Origin: Heliocybe sulcata
Taxonomy: Eukaryota; Basidiomycota; Agaricomycetes; Gloeophyllales; Gloeophyllaceae
Assembly: GCA_004369045.1 (NCBI GenBank)
Contig: ML213552.1
Span: 1-29,711, forward strand
DNA: 29,711 nucleotides
Direction: 5' to 3'
The translations under genes were made by a program, and so were the position numbers. The notes below the pieces were generated by a model. The model saw nothing but the letters and a program-made list of their open reading frames with translations. It did no database searches and was not told the DNA's origin. Below are positions 11,553-22,154 of this stretch, piece after piece (within the stretch, counting starts at the first letter, position 1; each line of letters begins with the position of its first letter).

Positions 11553-14500
11553 ATGGAGACAGTCGTGCCTCCAGAGGTGACTGCAGAACTGACGCAAATA
11601 CTCTCAAATCTCGTCCTGGGAGACAACCAGATCCGGTCAAAGTGCGCGATATACCTCTGCTCATGGGTTGAACTAAGGCGCAGGATTATTACAGTGCTGA
11701 GAACGCGGTAAACGAACGACTGGCAACGTCGCCTGAGCTGTATATGCTCGCGCTTGCGCAGTTTGCAATGTCTGCCGATAAGGAAGTCGTGCGTACACCG
11801 GCCTCTGCATTCCTACGCATCCGTCTCAATATTCCCTCCCAGATGCGCTCGTTCGCTCTCGTCCTCCTCCGCCGTCTTCTCTTCCGTACCCAGCCCAACA
11901 CCTCCATGACCCTCTACGACCATCTCTCCCCCAACGCCCTGGCCGCCCTCGAGCGCCTGCTTCTCCGAACCCTCTCCTCCGAGCCTTCCCAGTCCGTCCG
12001 CACCAAGGCAGTCGACACCATCTGCGACGTTGCGAACAATTCCATGGGGAGAGGCAGGCCGTGGCACGCTCTGCAGAACCATGCGTTCAGCATGACGCAG
12101 AGTGATGATCCGAATGCGAGGGAGGGCGCGTATAGAGTGCTTGCGGGATGTCCGAATCTGATCCTAGATCTGGAGGTCCCAACCGTAGTAAGTTTATTGC
12201 AGAAGGGGCTCCAGGACTCGCAATCCGTCGAGGTACGTCTCCCCCCACCCTGCACCACACCTTCTCCCATCCCCCCACTTAACGTCCATCCGCGCGACCC
12301 ATTTCCACAGGTCCGTCTCGCATCTCTCACAGCCTCAACCACCTACCTCTCCTCCGTCGAACCTCACCAGCTCGCGCAATCACTCTCCCTCATGTACCCC
12401 ATCCTCGACACCCTTCCCTCCCTCTCCAACACCCACCTCCCGCGCTTCCTCTCCGCCCTCACGCCCCTCGCCACCTCCACCCCCACCCTCTTCGCCCCGC
12501 ACCTCCCCGCGCTCCTCTCCTTCCTCTCCGCGCTCCTCGCGCCCTGCGCCGACCCCGGCCCCACGCCCACCGTCGCGCGCCCGTTCCCCAACTCCCCGGG
12601 GCAGAGCGCGTTCACGTTCCCGCCCTCAGCGCAGGAGAAAGCCGGGAAGGGCAAGGAGCCTGCGGAGGAGGTGGACGAGGAGAGGGAGGAGGTGCGCAAG
12701 GCGACGCTGGAGCTGATGATTAGCTTGAGCGAGGCGCGCCCGGGGATGGTGAAGCGGATGAGCGGGTGGGTCACGGCGGTGGTGCGGGGGTGTCTGGAGG
12801 GCATGGGTGAGATGCCAGAGGACGAGACGCCGGTGTGGTTGGATGCGGATGTACGTCGCCCTCCTTTGTCATGCTGATTGTGCCCGCCCCACTCATTTCT
12901 GCTCATCCGCCTCTCCCCCGCTCCTTTCTCCGCACAGCCCGACGACGACCCCACGGACGACACCTACCCGCACGTGTACGAACAAGCCCTCGACAGAGTC
13001 GCCATCGCTCTAGGGGGAAAGAGCGTGCTCCCACCCGCATTCCAGTACATCCCCGCAATGCTGGCCGGCCATGATTGGAGAATCCGACATGCGGGGCTCA
13101 TGGCGATCGCAGTGGTTGCGGAGGGGACTAGTAAGGCGAGTGTCGATTGCCATCTGCAGATTACGGTCTATCGTCGAGGTGGGATGGCTCGGTGCCCGAG
13201 ATCGAGATGTGGGATAGGCGCTTTCATTCCCAGCGCTAGTCGTGAATGCGAGACTGAACGAGTTCTTTCTCTATAGGTCATGTCGAATGAGCTCGGTAAG
13301 GTAGTCGAACTGGTCGTGCCCATGTTCAAAGACTCGCATCCACGGGTCCGGCACGCTGCCTGTCAGTGTATGTAAGTACCCCCTTCCTCCTCCTCCTCCT
13401 CCATCTCACTCATACATGCGATTTGCAGAGGGCAGTTGTGCACGGACATGGAAGTACGTCTGCTTTTTATGGACGCTGGAGACGGACGGCACTGATGGTG
13501 CGGGTGTGTAGGAGATCATACAAGAGAAGTATCACGAAGAGATTTTCGCAGCATTGATACCAACGTTGGATGCTCCTGAACCGAGGTACGTACGTCCCTA
13601 TCCCTCCCTTCCGCGCATCGCTCACCCCGCCCCTTTCTTGTGCGGTACATTCACTCCCTCTGGACCCACAGAGTCCACGCGCACGCCGCCGCCGCCCTCG
13701 TCAACTTCTGCGAAGGCGTCGCGCGCGACACGCTCATCCCCTACCTGGACCCCATCGTCGAGCGTCTCCTCCGCCTCCTGAACCCGAGCGGGGAGAGCGG
13801 GCGCGTCGTCAAGCGCTACGTGCAGGAGCAGGCGATCACGACGCTCGCGATGGTCGCGGACGCGAGCGAGGCCACCTTTGCCAAGGTGCGTCTGGGCCAT
13901 ATCAATATCGACGCGAATGGGTGTGTTGATGCGATGTATAGCATTATTCGTCGATCATGCCGCTGCTGCTTAATATACTGCAGAATGCGGCTGGGGGGGA
14001 GTATAACAAGCTGAGGTCCAAGGCGATGGAGTGTGCGGGTTTGATTGGTGCGCGATGTGTTGTGGAGGCGTGCAGCCCGCGTTGGCTGACCACTTTCCTG
14101 GCTCGCTTGTGCAGCTATCGCAGTTGGGCGCGACGTATTCCGCCCAGATTCGACGCCTTTTATCGAGCAGCTGATGCGGATACAAAGTAGGCGTGCTCTC
14201 CCTCTTCCGCTCAGAGTGCGCGTTGACTGTGTCTTCGTAGATAGCCCCCCAGACCCGAGCGACACCATGCTGCCACACTACCTCATCGCGACGTGGGCGA
14301 AAGTATGTCAAGCTCTCGGCCCCGAGTTCGAGCCGTACCTACCGGTGGTCATGCCCGCGCTGCTGCAAGCTGCGAGTGCGAAGGCGGACGTCTCGATATA
14401 CGACGGTACGTATCTGCTCGCTCGCGGCGCTCGAATGTGTTGAATTCGGCGTGTAGATGAGGACGAAGAGCGGGAGGAGAAGGACGGCTGGGAGACGATC

Positions 14501-15212
14501 TCGATGGACGGTCAGCAAGTTGGGATAAGGACGTCGGCGATTGAGGAAAAGTGCCAGGCATTCGAGACGCTGGTGATTTATTGCTCGACGTTGCAGGCAA
14601 AGTTCGCGCCGTATCTGCCGCAGAGCTTGGAGCTCGTTCTTCCATCGCTGCGGTTCTACTTCCACGACGGCGTCCGCGAGGCGTCTGCACTGCAAGTCCC
14701 ACACCTTGTCCGTCGCGACCAATTGGATTAACTGCCTCTTTTGCAGGTTGATCCCGATGCTGCTGGCCTGCGGCAAGAACAGCGGGACGCTCACGCACCA
14801 AATGGTCAACGCATCGTTCACGCAGCTCGTGAACTGCATCGGCTCCGAGAACGACGCCTCCTTCCTCGCCTCGCTCTACCGCTCCTTCACCGACTCTCTC
14901 CGCGTGATCGGCGGCCCGCCTGCGCTCCCGCAAGAATTGCAGGCGCACGCGATCGACGCGACGAAGCGGCAATTGCACGTCCTCGCCGACCGGCGCAAGG
15001 GCCGCGCGGCGAAGCCGTCGTCCGAGGTTGAAGACGAGCGGGAGGACATTGCGCTGTTGGAGGAGATGGAGGATTTCGCGCTGGAGGATATGGAGAAGAT
15101 GTTGAAGGCGTTTGATGCGAACCATCCGTTGGTTGTTGCTATTTCGAGTATCAAGGATTTGGGACTGCATCTGGAGGATTGGAGCGAGGGGGAGGGGGAT
15201 GAGGAAGGGTGA
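11553..15212 (+). CDS. PSE1: Importin beta-3 (Kap121/Pse1/IPO5-like), short C-terminus
   Basis: Exons: 11553-11641, 11695-11788, 11843-12232, 12311-12850, 12938-13135, 13277-13371, 13429-13453, 13512-13585, 13672-13885, 13942-14047, 14115-14186, 14241-14405, 14457-14691 and 14747-15212; 920 residues, every join in frame. It is a HEAT-repeat karyopherin: L-A-L-A-Q-F-A and [14 protein letters not shown] in the first repeats, then I-G-Q-L-C-T-D and the acidic loop before [11 protein letters not shown] at about 690-705, all typical of Kap121/IPO5. These carriers bind import cargo in the cytosol, cross nuclear pores and release cargo on Ran-GTP. Known relatives run to about 1090 residues. Here the chain ends soon after a second acidic stretch, in [10 protein letters not shown], so the last HEAT repeats are missing. 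Introns 13136-13276 and 14692-14746 use GC donors. Exon 7 is only 25 nt. Confidence 0.9.
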
Positions 15213-17441
15213 TGCGGACGGGGATTGTATGCGATTTGTGCTTTTGGCTTTGGATGTAAAGGATGTAACATACACATAATATCGGTGTAGTATATATGTT
15301 GGAAGAGTGGAGGCAGGAACGCGCCTCCAATATAGTGCTACGAGTCAGGAGATTGTGTAGTCTCCGCTTCTGCTCGCAGTCGAGACTCCAGCATCCTCAT
15401 GCTTGACAATCGCTGAGATGTGGCTCGGCGTCACGATCATGTGGCTCGTGACTCACGTGCATCGTGACAGTCAGAGTTTGCAGTGGCAGGACCGCTCGAC
15501 CTGTGCTTGCGCCTGGTTGGTCCAATGACTCAAGTGGTCCGTCACTTTATTGCTTTCCTATGACGCGTGAGCCCCGAACACATCGACACGAAATCGATTC
15601 AAAACATGGAATAGAGTGTAGGCAATGAAAAAGACGGTCAGCAAAGGAACGGCCGTTACAAGGTCCATTCACCTCTTCCGTTACTTCTTCTGGGAGCCAT
15701 CAATCTTCATCTCCAAAGTATGTCTCGTCAGAAAGTCTCGGCTTACACTCCCAAAAGCCCGAGCGTCGGCATCGTCCTCCTCCCAGCTGATATTGCGAGC
15801 GACACGTGACGAGAACCAGCGAGAAAGTTCTAACGAGAGATGGATAGGCTGAAGGAATGGACTGCAAGCCAGCACGACAATGACGCGGCATTCAAGAAGG
15901 ATCGGGAGGTCTTTCAGTCGAGAGACATGGGATGGGTGGTACCGCGTTTTATAGTTGAGGGTACGTCCGAAGAAGATGACGCCAAGAAAGGGAGGCAGGA
16001 CTCTAGGATGAGAGAATAGACGGCGGAGAGCAACGAACTTTGTCCGCTTTTGCCTCTATCGAGGGGACGCTACGCACTCGTAACACACTTCGGTAATCGC
16101 ACTAGTGGTTTGGATCATCATCGCACATGGAGAACGGATGGAGCCGGTGATACGCGATCTCTCGCAAATGCAGATTATTTGAGCGAGATCTTGGTCAGGG
16201 CCGGGTGGGTACGTGCCCTCTCCAATAATGTTCGTCAATTCAACGCATACATTTCCGTCGTTCATGTTGACGGAGATATAGCCGGGCATCTCATAGCCGT
16301 GTCCCGGGTGGCTGCGGGGACCAGGAACTAGGAGTTATATACGTGAAATGATCTTCGCATCCGTAAGGGAAATAGAGTACTTACGCTCGGCTTACTGGAG
16401 GGGTCAGCGGGATGACCGCTGGCCAAAGTTCCCGGAACGCATAAGCTGAGGAAGGAATAAATCGATCCACCAGGTCACTGTGAACCTCGTCGAGTACGGC
16501 AGCGAAAAGGTACGCAGAAGCATCGCGGATTCCGTAGTTACCATGAATGAAACACTTCAAAATCCCTTTCTGGTTCACATGCCCAAGAAAAACCCTCCGG
16601 TCCGTCACTCGCAGATGCGTCGAAACAAGAAAGCCGCTTCAGAGTGGAAACATCTACTCGGCCGTCGATATGCTCTGATGCGACTTGCACGCCTCCACCA
16701 CCGCGACTGAGTCTGAACAATGACATACTAATACCAAAGTAGATAGTGTTGTGGAGCGGTAGCAAAGCCCATGAGACGCAGTGGTAGAGACAGCAGGGCA
16801 TTCGCGAGCGAGTGGCGGCTCAATGTCGCCACGTGGCTTGTGCCCGTCAGGGACACCGCCGAATCCTACGTTCCCGCTCACGACCACTCGGCGCCAGGGT
16901 CAGACCATTGAATACTCTCGGCGTATGGCACCTTGGGAACTGATTCAGGTGGGAACTGATTCAGGATACGATTGAGTCCTGACGGTACTGGGAGCATAGC
17001 TCGCAAGTTTTGCGTCTGGCCCGTCACGGGTAGCGACCGTCCAGCCTGCATCCCCACATCCGCTGCCACTGCCAGTATCTATGCCTGACCCTGTCTGGAC
17101 AAAAGACTTCTCTGTGTTGTCGAGAGATTGCCCTGTTTTTGGTCGGACACCAGCCCTATCGCCAGTCATAGTTGCTGAGAAGCGACTTCTCCGTTCAACC
17201 GCCTGCACTAGGTACCCATTTACCCGGAAGAGCTCATTGGAACGATGATCCAGATCATTACGAACAGTCTGTCTGGTGTTTGTTCCCAAAACCTGGCTCA
17301 CTGCGTCTGGAACCCGACCAAGTTGTTGGGAGCTGGCCTTCTATGTAACTATAAGATACTGGGCAACCGTCCGCAGATAGCGGTGATTTTCTCCTGCCTC
17401 CACCTCTCATTTCCCTTTTAATAGACGACTAAGGACCTCCC
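15213..17441. other. 2.2-kb gap with unassigned open frames
   Basis: After the importin 3' UTR no gene can be assigned. Open stretches worth recording: a minus-strand frame without stops from 16055 to 15681 (125 codons, first ATG at 15875); a plus-strand frame 15840-16019 with ordinary composition that meets a GTACGT donor-like site near 15960; and minus-strand frames at 16608-16381 and 16289-16056. The 16.6-kb frame contains L-R-V-T-D-R-R-V-F-L-G-H, faintly like an Sm/LSM motif, but no full domain can be built. There is a 15-bp tandem duplication at 16935-16965. A block at 15374-15515 is shared with the region near 19 kb and is listed separately. These may be gene remnants. Confidence 0.45.
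15374..15515 (+). repeat. Flank block A, related to 18973-19113
   Basis: This block and 18973-19113 share tcgcagtcgagactc, then ggctc-g/a-gcgtcac with c-a-t-g-t-g, then repeated t-c-g-t-g-a-c, then a diverged c-t-g-(t)-g-c-t-t-g-c-g...c-c-t-g motif, in the same order and strand. This copy contains an E-box CACGTG (about 15454). It lies about 160 bp after the importin stop and nearly 2 kb before the intact unknown-family gene. Confidence 0.6.
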
Positions 17442-18768
17442 ATGGGCATCGGTGCGTATATTTTGATTACTCCTTAGCAGCAGGACTGACCGGTCCGTGA
17501 CAAATCTAGGCCGCAGAACATCGGATGGAGTACGCCGGACATGTCATCAGGTGATCAACCAAGTCCTGCGTCCAGAGTATGCGAAAAAGCTCTGGGTCGG
17601 TTATCATCCATCTTCTATCTAGCATCGTCGCTCAATTATGCTGTAGGCGGGCGTTTTCTCGCTTGCAGAACAGCACCTTGATATGCATCAATCTGTGAAA
17701 GAACAGCCGAAAGAATGGGATAGATTCATTGGTGCGGTCAGTTCGGCCTCCTCTCTTGCGTATATAGCTCTTTCATTTACGGTATTTGTGACCAGGCAAC
17801 CAAGAAATTTCCAATTTTCAGGGCATTCGAAGATGTCTGGCCGCTTCGTGAATATACAACCCAGCGTCTGAGAAAGTACAGGTCTCGTATGATGAAGGCG
17901 ACAGAGCAAGGAAACATCACAGAGAGGGACCTGCCGAAGCAATACCAGGATGCCCCGCCTCCGGGAGAGGAAATGGCGAGTGGCCAGGAGAGATATGGAA
18001 TCTTTGATACTGACAATGAATCTGTACCGAAGGCTGCTGACCTTCACCGTGCGACCGAGCCGCCATCAAATATGACTACTGGCACAGAGATAGGTAACAC
18101 ATTTAAGGTGGGTTATCCAGTGCATCTTTACTATGCACTGTCTCACGACCGGGCGCGGACCAAGACGTTATTCAACGGGAATGTCAGACTCCAGCCTTAC
18201 GGAGCGTGCGAGGTAGGTCAAATCAAGACGAGGATGATTAGACTCGCTTACCTCTGCGTCTAGATGTACGCGGAAATGCTCATCGAGCACGGGCACCAAG
18301 CTCCTCATTCGCCTGTTTTCTCCGCGTCCTGGCGTGCATCGAGTCACGAATTGCCCCCGAGGGCAGCTACAGCCGATCCGTCCGCGCTCCCTACCTCGGA
18401 CATTGTTTCGCCGACCTCTGAGCTTACCAAAGCGCTTGCAATATCGCCTGCCCCATTGGATCCCAGACAGCATGTGGGAGCCTTCCTGGCCTCCCTCTGC
18501 CCACCCCTTCCGCACATGCTACCAATATTCACTCGCGCGGGTATCTGCAACGAACGGTGAGTTCAATCTACTCCATCACCGTTTTCCTATCTCAGCGGGT
18601 CATCGCATCTAATTCACGGTCGTCAGATGCCTCCAAGCCATGGCTGCCTGGTCTCCAGCGCGGATCGACGACTTTCTTCGCAAAATGGTCGACAGGCGTG
18701 ACCTCAGTGCTTTGGAAGCGGAGGCTATTGCGTGCGGCCTCCGGGAGATTTCACAACGCGCAGTATAG
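17442..18768 (+). CDS. Uncharacterised duplicated family, intact member (339 aa)
   Basis: I do not recognise this family. Exons: 17442-17451 (10 nt), 17510-17599, 17669-17736, 17796-18212, 18264-18556 and 18627-18768; 1020 nt, all joins in frame, with an upstream in-frame stop (taa) supporting the ATG. The N-terminus is basic (R-R-T-S-D-G-V-R-R). Residues 15-90 look helical and carry K-K-L-W-V (29-33), K-E-W-D-R-F and F-P-I-F-R-A-F-E-D-V-W-P-L (61-73). Residues 90-260 are polar and Pro/Ser/Ala-rich, probably disordered. Residues 266-335 form a compact helical module: A-F-L-A-S-L, M-L-P-I-F-T-R-A-G-I, C-L-Q-A-M-A, I-D-D-F-L-R-K-M-V and a final I-A-C-G-L. Its spacing recalls a SAM-like five-helix bundle; that is inference. 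There is no signal peptide or membrane segment, so it is likely cytosolic or nuclear. A dead copy follows 580 bp downstream and a third lies at the right edge. Confidence 0.75.
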
Positions 18769-18972
18769 GATCTGCAAGGCTCCTATATCAGACTGTTCAT
18801 GTAGGGAAATGCATTGAACGACTTCTGATCTTCTGATCTTGCATCTGCCGAAACGTGTAACCTGGCACTCTGACCGACCCTGGTGTTCCACGGAGAAGAT
18901 TTGGACAGACCAGACACGCGAATCCATTACAATACTTCATGTCCCATCTCATAGGTAATAAATCCACATCTT

Positions 18973-19113
18973 TCGCAGTCGAGACTCGAGCCTTCTGTGC
19001 AATACGGGCACTCGGGCTCAGCGTCACAGTCATGTGATCGTGATCGTGACTAATCTGAAGTGAACTTCGCGAGGACGACAGCTCGAAATAGTCCTGCTTG
19101 CGGCCTGTGTAGT
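18973..19113 (+). repeat. Flank block B, related to 15374-15515
   Basis: This is the second copy of the block described at 15374-15515, with the same ordered motifs. It sits 234-374 bp upstream of the start of the dead unknown-family copy and about 200 bp after the stop of the intact one. This arrangement suggests it travelled with the gene as upstream sequence during duplication. The rest of 18769-19346 holds nothing else I can name; there is a small cttctgat direct repeat near 18823-18838. Confidence 0.6.
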
Positions 19114-19346
19114 ATCTTAATCGCAAGCAAAACGTTCTTTCTGTCCCATACCAATACATACGCAATATCGACTGAGCATGGTCATACGTCTGGACGGATA
19201 TATGATGTCGCGCATTGTACGCCTTGATTACGTTTCCAGGCTCGACCCAGAACACTGTCAACACAACTACCGCAACCATAAAGGTGAAGCGCTAGCCTTG
19301 ACCCGTTCTCATCCCTCCGAACGCTGACGACCTTCACCTGTGCAGT

Positions 19347-20475
19347 ATGCCTCGCGTCAAGGCCACATCAAAGTCCGCTATGGAGATAGGTGAGCGTTCT
19401 CTCCATCATGTGGCTATAGTCCCATACAATTAATACCGCCGTCATGGAGAAGTACGCGCGACGTCCCCCAGCACACGCCAGCACAAGTCACGGCGTTACA
19501 AGTACAGCAGAGCTATCCGCGAGATCCTGCCCGGCGCAGAGGTGACGAAGCTCTGGGTCCGCCTCTTCTCGCTTCCCGGGCTCTATCGCGCACCTGACGT
19601 TACGGGTTATGCGGGAAGCGGTGCGATCCCTCGCGCGCTCGTACCTTGACATCGAGCGTCCGCTGCGAGATTAACTCCCAGGAAAATGGGCCCGTCGCTC
19701 GGCCGTCGAGTCTGACGTTCGAGTTCCCGATCTTCGCGCGCGTATCCACTTCGGGGGTACGTGACCGCTGGATGTCGAATCAGAGGCACCACGCCCTGTG
19801 TCGCAAGGAGTCTGGCGCGGGGAGTGAGAAGGGCCAGAAAAGTGTCTCCCCAAAGATAGGATAAGGAGAATGGGTATGCCAATACGGAGACTGCGAGCGG
19901 GCGGCTGCCTCTCGAGCAAGAGTCTGGCGACGGGAATATGCACGTGAGTCCCAGCTCGAGGTGGAAGTGCCATGTTGTCTGAGATCCCCGCTGTAGGCAA
20001 AGTCTTGCCACAAACCCAAGATACGCACGTACCAGATGCCCGCGACTATCACTGACGCTGCGCCCACGCGCCCACCGTTCGGGACGGAGGCACCATTTTC
20101 AAGCTCGCAGGCGTCCACATCGCCGCGCCTCCCCTCGTCTGACACTGCATCCTCTCAAGCCTCGACCTCCCCCTCTGCCTCATCTGACTACCTCTACGCA
20201 TTCCTCTCGTCTCTGTCTCCGCTCCAATGTCTCACCTGCAACCCCTCTTTGCCCGCCTCGGACTCTCAGACGCAGAGCAAGTGCCATCCACTCCATCTTA
20301 CCCCAAGTACTATTGACGAGCATTCAGGTCTCAGATGCCTACGAGCGCTGGCTGAGCGACCCGGTCACGCCTGGACGCGTTTCTCCAGAGGCTGGTGCAG
20401 AAACAGGAGCTGAATATGTTCCAGGTGGACACGATCATTTGCGGCTTGAAGCAACCGGCGGGAAGCACTGAGTAA
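19347..20475 (+). pseudogene. Dead paralogue of the unknown family
   Basis: It follows the layout of the 17442 gene: a short first exon ending A-T-A-G just before a GTGAGC donor (19390), an exon with basic residues and T-K-L-W-V, a Y-L-D-I...K-W-A-R stretch aligned to H-L-D-M...K-E-W-D-R, an exon starting at an ATG (20038) with a Pro/Ser-rich linker, and the C-terminal module. Breaks: TAA at 19672-19674 where the intact copy has Gln; TGA at 19762-19764 where it has the Trp of W-P-L; a frame change near 20226 between S-S-L-S-P and S-H-L-Q-P-L-F-A-R-L-G; another near 20360 before L-D-A-F-L-Q-R-L-V-Q. The intron of the module (20277-20334) would use a GC donor. The ATG matching the intact copy may be the one at 19380. 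No functional product is expected unless the splicing differs greatly. Confidence 0.75.
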
Positions 20476-20801
20476 GCTTAATACGTGCACCTTGTTCATA
20501 CAGATGTCATACGGGTTCTGTAGACTGTACCACCCACCGATCACCGCACTCGGCACCCAAAGATCTGGCACTACTCATGCATAGCTGCTAACCCGTACAT
20601 TGTTCATAGCCAGCAGGGTTCGAAGTAAGGTTAGCGGGGTCCGGGACCTCACCCACGATGTTTGTCTTCTTCGACATGAAGTACCCCGTCCGCGGGCATG
20701 AGACGTCGACTGGCGCAGCTCCCGTCCCCGCCGGTGCACGCTCTGGTCGATATAGTTCAGTAAAGGCCGTAATCCGTGCTGGCGCTCTTGTCTCGAGCTG
20801 C

Positions 20802-20842
20802 GCTTTCATGATGAGTCGAAGCTCTGGATGGACAGTGTGCTC
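20802..20842 (-). repeat. Dispersed repeat fragment, copy 1 (minus)
   Basis: Read on the minus strand it begins gagcacactgtccatc and continues with gagcttcgactcatcatg then aaagc. The same string recurs, with small changes, at 24237-24272 and 28979-29009 on the plus strand. In this copy it sits in an open frame encoding E-H-T-V-H-P-E-L-R-L-I-M-K-A, and similarity to the 28979 copy continues for 50 or so bases further. The parent sequence is unknown. Confidence 0.7.
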
Positions 20843-22050
20843 TGTTGCCTGGCATCAGATTGTCTGAAGAGAACGGGAGGACCGGCTTACCGTTCCCAAA
20901 CGCTTTAGCTTCGACGTGCTCTTCCCAGCTCCGTCAAGACGCCTACAGTACCTCCGGTAGCTTCCAAGCCGCGTAAGTTTACCGAATTTCTTATTTCTGT
21001 TCTCGGGCGGACGTGAAAGTGGCCTACGGAGAGGAAAGAGCGCTGTTCGTTCATTGTCTCATTCAATGTGCACTTTCATCACGCCAAGGAATCACGACGC
21101 TGTGGACCATCATCACAGATGGTTGCTTGATCCCTCGCTGGCGTCAATAGTGTGTGCAGCAGCTTGCCAGGATCAGAGAGAAGAGGCACGGGAGGCGAAG
21201 GAAGACGAAGAGCATATAGCAGTACCTTAGAGACTAAGATACAAGCAGGACCAGCTAACCCTGAGGCGATTGTTCGACATGTGATTCGGAGGTGAGGGCA
21301 AAAGATGGGAGGTTCACGCAGGGTTATGAGAGGACGACGGAGAGTGAGAGGAAGGAGCATCACGGAAGATGCGGAGAGGCAGTGCGAGAGGCTGGCATGA
21401 TACTGCGTGTCGATAGTACGGATGATAGTGGATCAGGTGAACAGCCAAGATGATATGAGAACAGAGTGTTCCGCTCCAGGGTCCCGAAGTACGAGGGTGC
21501 GGTGTTGGATCAATCAGCGGCTTTTACGCTGGGGAGTTACTTGTACCCAGGATGAGGCGATGAGCTGATTCGTGTTTGGGAGAGGCCTGGCTAGTAGTGC
21601 CGCGGGCGACGGGAAGATAACTCAAAACAGAGTACGGCGGGACAGGAACAGGCCTGAGATGGCAGAGTTAGAGGAAAGAGAGCCCCGCAACGTCTCAATC
21701 GTCCATGCTTGCTCCACGGCGTTCGGGTCCTAGCTTGACCTGTTCTAGACCGCAGTAGGGACTAGTGTTGTGGTAAACGAGTACAGCGAAGGATTCAACG
21801 TGAGAGCCAAAAATAACTGCCATCGCGGAGGCGCACAAAAATAGCGTCTACAGCACGTGCCTGTGGTCGCCATGCGTAGTCCTCCGAATCAATCTTTCTC
21901 TAACCCTATCAGACGCAAGTGGACTCCATGCGCAGCCGCGACAACCAACACCCGCCTTGCCTCGGTCGTCCCTGCATGTGCTCACCACTGCATCTCCCCC
22001 ACTACGCCATCAAACGCACCTCCTGTACCATGCGGGTCCCCTCCCCTCCA

Positions 22051-22056
22051 TATAAA
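22051..22056 (+). promoter_or_regulatory. TATA box of the GH16 gene
   Basis: TATAAA lies 104 bp upstream of the GH16 start codon. The stretch that follows is C/T-rich, as is usual for fungal transcription starts. This spacing suits a regulated, strongly expressed secreted enzyme. Confidence 0.6.
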
Positions 22057-22154
22057 CCCTCGCGAAACGGGCAGGCGTCCTCATCGCACCCTGGTGGTAG
22101 TCTCTCTTCCGCTGTACCTTTCGCTCTTTGTCTGTACATTCCCTCACGACCACC

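Larger units (their letters stand above)
20476..22154. other. 1.7-kb gap before the GH16 gene
   Basis: No supported gene. A minus-strand open frame at 20836-20588 includes the repeated block at 20802-20842 and reads H-P-E-L-R-L-I-M-K-A-Q-L-E-T-R, then a tail with G-Y-F-M-S-K-K-T-N; it may be a gene fragment but matches nothing I know. From about 20900 to 21850 I see only short broken frames. The last 150 bp hold the GH16 promoter. Confidence 0.5.

Noticed and set aside
16256-16630. Possible LSM-domain (NAA38-like) gene on the minus strand
   Set aside because: Only a short motif fits; the second Sm motif cannot be joined by convincing splice sites.
19347-19600. R-Y-K-Y...A-I-R-E-I...L resembles histone H3 / CENP-A
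   Set aside because: The likeness does not extend into the histone fold, and the region aligns better with the neighbouring unknown-family gene.
20900-20960. Minus-strand D-G-A-G-K-S-T looks like a P-loop
   Set aside because: The first glycine of GxxxxGKS is missing and no NTPase domain continues in frame.
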